Positions 61,963 to 64,000 of a stretch of 64,000 nt of DNA are shown here, piece after piece. Location: contig JAVJRG010000010.1 in the NCBI GenBank assembly GCA_040218535.1, forward strand, positions 1 through 64,000. The letters run 5' to 3'. Positions within the stretch are counted from its first letter, which is position 1; every line of letters begins with the position of its first letter. Origin of the DNA: Lacipirellulaceae bacterium. GTDB lineage: Bacteria > Planctomycetota > Planctomycetia > Pirellulales > Lacipirellulaceae. The position numbers and the translations under genes are program-made. The notes beneath the pieces are model-generated. The model saw nothing but the letters and a program-made list of their open reading frames with translations, searched no databases and had not been told where the DNA came from.

Positions 61963-62997
61963 TTAGTGCCGCCCGCCAACCTGATACGGCTCATAAGTAG
62001 CCGTCACCTCGTCCAAGAATCTTCCCTGCAGCGACTCGTACAACTCCGCCCCGCGTTGGCGGCCGAGTTCGAAGAGCTCCGCCGTCATGTCGATGTTGTC
62101 GAGCGTCCAACTGGGGTCTTCCAGTGGGAAGTCGATCTGTTGGTAGCGGTCGCCCAACACAATATGCAATGGCAGTTGCGCACCTTGCACTTGGGAGACG
62201 CTCATCACGTTGGCGATGTGACGGCTCCAGAAAAGCATCCCGGCGTCGCCCTCGGGCGGGGCGAGTGAGTAGGTCGCTTGGCCAGTGCCGATCGAAAGCA
62301 TAGAAACGTCATTTAGGTCGAACGGACGATCCTCCGTGCGGCAGCACTGCTCGGTGACACGGACGGCTTCGGCCAGGGCAACGACCCCTGGATCAATCGC
62401 CCAGATACCGCCGTCCACATAGTCGTTCCCGTCGGGCATCCGCTTATGTGGAAAATAGGTTGGTGCGGCTGACGAAGCGACAATCACATCGACCAATCGC
62501 CAATCAAATGTCGGCGTCTCAATAGGCAAATGGGGCGTCCGCAGCACGGCTGTCATCCCGTCGGTTAAGTTGACCGTGGGCACAATCAGCCGACAACGTT
62601 TTGCGTCGCGGAGTGTCCGATCGCCAAACCCTTCTTCCAAAGCGGCAGTCAAACTATGCGGGCAATATCGCGACTGAAAGAACGCATCGGGATCTTGCCC
62701 GCGCCGCTTGCCAAGGCGTCGCACTAGTGGATAAACCATCCGCAATTTGTTTCGTGGTGCGTACGGGTCGCGGGGATGAAAAATCCGCGCCGCGTGTTCT
62801 TCGTAGAACTCGCGAATCTGCGTCATCGTTAGCCCGGCACAGATGGCCGAAGCCGTGATCGAGCCAGTCGAAGTGCCGGCTACAAGATCGAAGTAAGCAC
62901 ACAACGGCTCGTCGGACCGCCGCTCGAACTCCTCTAGCAGTCCGATCCCAAAGGCTCCGCGCAGGCCTCCGCCAGCCAAGCACAAGATGCGAAACAA
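61963..62997 (-). CDS. Patatin-like phospholipase
   Basis: 344 residues, cytosolic. Oxyanion loop AGGGLRGAFG (about 8-17), nucleophile Ser43 in GTSTG and catalytic Asp in YVDGGIW (about 196) form the Ser-Asp dyad. It hydrolyses acyl esters of phospholipids. Similar enzymes serve in lipid turnover, and the related CapV acts in CBASS defence, but no cyclase or other defence gene is nearby. Confidence 0.9.
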   Translation of the reverse strand: MFRILCLAGGGLRGAFGIGLLEEFERRSDEPLCAYFDLVAGTSTGSITASAICAGLTMTQIREFYEEHAARIFHPRDPYAPRNKLRMVYPLVRRLGKRRGQDPDAFFQSRYCPHSLTAALEEGFGDRTLRDAKRCRLIVPTVNLTDGMTAVLRTPHLPIETPTFDWRLVDVIVASSAAPTYFPHKRMPDGNDYVDGGIWAIDPGVVALAEAVRVTEQCCRTEDRPFDLNDVSMLSIGTGQATYSLAPPEGDAGMLFWSRHIANVMSVSQVQGAQLPLHIVLGDRYQQIDFPLEDPSWTLDNIDMTAELFELGRQRGAELYESLQGRFLDEVTATYEPYQVGGRH

Positions 62998-63044
62998 AGT
63001 CAGCCCCCGATTGGTCTCCGATACTTAGCACATCTCTATTTGAG

Positions 63045-63117
63045 TGAGCCGCAGGGCGTTAGCCCGCGGGTTGAATCCGAGAAATAATGCGACCCGAGAG
63101 CTAACGCTTCTCGGCTC
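63045..63117. repeat. Dispersed inverted-repeat element (complete)
   Basis: The arms GAGCCGCAGGGCGTTAGCCC (63045 onward) and 63091-63117 (reverse complement starts GAGCCGAGAAGCGTTAGCTC) are imperfect inverted copies of about 27 bp around an 18-bp centre. The right arm recurs at 33872. Confidence 0.75.
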
Positions 63118-63125
63118 AAGGCCAT

Positions 63126-64000
63126 TCAGCGAATCTTGCTCGTCCCCGCCGCGGGAATCGCGCCCGCTCGTGCTTGGCCGTTGCGTTTGCTCAGCACGGC
63201 ACCGGCGACGAACCAGCCATCTTCGTCACTGCGAACGACGGTCCCGCCGGGGCTAAAGTAGCGGCGGACGGACTCGAAGCTGGGGAGATTGCGACCGTCG
63301 ATTTTTTGTTTGCGGAGGATTCCCTCGTCCTCGTCCTCGGGGGGTGTAAGCATACGGTTGAGCACGCGGCCCAGCAGGGTCTTCGAACGCGGCATCGCTC
63401 CTTGTCGAAGCAGTTCGTAGGTCGGGCGATAAGTCTCAGCAGTACGTACGAAGCAGCGTGCACAGACAGGACCGGCCATCAGTTGCTTCATCGCGCGATC
63501 AACTTCGTTGTAGTCACCGGCTCCTGCGAGAGTCTCCGCTTGCGGCTTAGTCGTTAATACTTTTTGCAAAAAATCCATATGCGAGGCAATCATCAACTTG
63601 CCGTCAGCCACACAAACGGCCGATGCTTGGGAAATACTACCGGCAGCGGGTGCTGCGGCGGGGGCCGGTTCCGCAGGAGCCAGTGGATCGAACTCACCGA
63701 TCTCGATGGCTTCGTACTCGTCTTCGGGCTCCATGATCTCCCAGACTTGGCGACCTTCGAGCGTGCGAAGGTGGGCATCGGGATCGGCTTCCATGAACTT
63801 CTTCACTGCCTTGGCAACGGCAGCTTGGTCTTTTACATCAATGGAAAACAGAAACCGCTCGCTGTCGGTCTGGATTGGCAGTTGATAGTCGGTAATTAGC
63901 GTCAGACGCTGCCCCAGGTGCTTGATGAACTCATCTCGAACTTTCACCCGAGGGCCATAAGGATCTTCCTCCAGTCCTTTGATCATGCTCTTGAATGCAT
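63126..64000 (-). CDS. Hypothetical protein, N-terminus beyond the window
   Basis: The frame is open to the right edge (AFKS precedes the internal Met at 63986), so at least 291 residues, with the start outside. It has an alternating strand-helix pattern, LTLITDYQLP, RFLFSIDVKDQAAVAKAVKKF and RTLEGRQVWEIM, then a Pro/Ala-rich linker, then VCVADGKLMIASHMDFL, which looks like a repeat of a beta-rich scaffold seen in large secreted planctomycete proteins. Function unknown. Confidence 0.65.
   Translation of the reverse strand, partial: AFKSMIKGLEEDPYGPRVKVRDEFIKHLGQRLTLITDYQLPIQTDSERFLFSIDVKDQAAVAKAVKKFMEADPDAHLRTLEGRQVWEIMEPEDEYEAIEIGEFDPLAPAEPAPAAAPAAGSISQASAVCVADGKLMIASHMDFLQKVLTTKPQAETLAGAGDYNEVDRAMKQLMAGPVCARCFVRTAETYRPTYELLRQGAMPRSKTLLGRVLNRMLTPPEDEDEGILRKQKIDGRNLPSFESVRRYFSPGGTVVRSDEDGWFVAGAVLSKRNGQARAGAIPAAGTSKIR

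Noticed and set aside
61963-62997. CBASS defence effector (CapV-type patatin)
   Set aside because: No CD-NTase, ubiquitin-like or TIR genes nearby; it fits an ordinary cytosolic patatin phospholipase.

Overview
The window looks like chromosomal DNA of a planctomycete, most likely of the Pirellulales. The basis is: three secreted proteins with PEP-CTERM tails, Kdo transferase (so a Gram-negative envelope), a very long SecA with extra domains, a giant membrane-anchored multihaem cytochrome c in a bc-type respiratory locus, several large secreted or membrane proteins of planctomycete style, and dispersed hairpin repeats. No rRNA, tRNA or CRISPR array was seen. All calls come from reading sequence and translations; no database was searched.

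Layout. 1-975: the tail of an IS630-like transposase runs into what looks like the 5'-truncated remains of a membrane protein. 982-3997: a sugar isomerase-like gene, then queF facing queC-queE (queuosine precursor synthesis). 4000-8989: a small cytosolic protein, an internally duplicated membrane protein and a large FtsX-type permease. 9035-10134: two very cysteine-rich exported proteins, each with its own intrinsic terminator. 10223-11500: purD.

11880-32841 is the centrepiece: about 18 co-directional genes that read as a near-complete quinol-to-oxygen electron transport chain. It encodes a Rieske protein with a repetitive N-terminal tail, a b6-type cytochrome b, an enlarged subunit IV, an eight-haem cytochrome c of 1584 residues with a PDZ-like domain, two cupredoxin-like proteins, a dihaem cytochrome c, oxidase subunits II, I, III and IV, haem A synthase and haem O synthase, an ABC exporter, SCO, DUF420 and a small CxxC protein. 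A perfect CRP/FNR-family palindrome (TTGTGA-N6-TCACAA core) lies about 100 bp upstream of the first gene.

32917-44747: small metabolic and membrane genes (monooxygenase-like, DUF983, dodecin), secA, waaA, an inactive-looking rhomboid with a zinc ribbon, a three-gene ABC exporter, an orphan gene and a YjbQ-family gene. 44898-50261: a flavoprotein and radical SAM pair, a prolyl oligopeptidase and ispH. 50360-56161: two small genes, a FlgM-like anti-sigma factor, a Fur-family regulator, an A+T-richer uracil-DNA-glycosylase-like gene, purB and an HD-domain phosphohydrolase. 56202-64000: PEP-CTERM proteins, a large alpha/beta-hydrolase-like exported protein with Asp at the nucleophile position, a patatin-like phospholipase and the 3' part of a gene that runs off the right edge.

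The strongest candidates for something new are the quinol oxidase/cytochrome locus with its unusual subunits, the duplicated 34-cysteine exported protein, the SecA with four repeat units in its helical region, and the flavoprotein/radical SAM pair.
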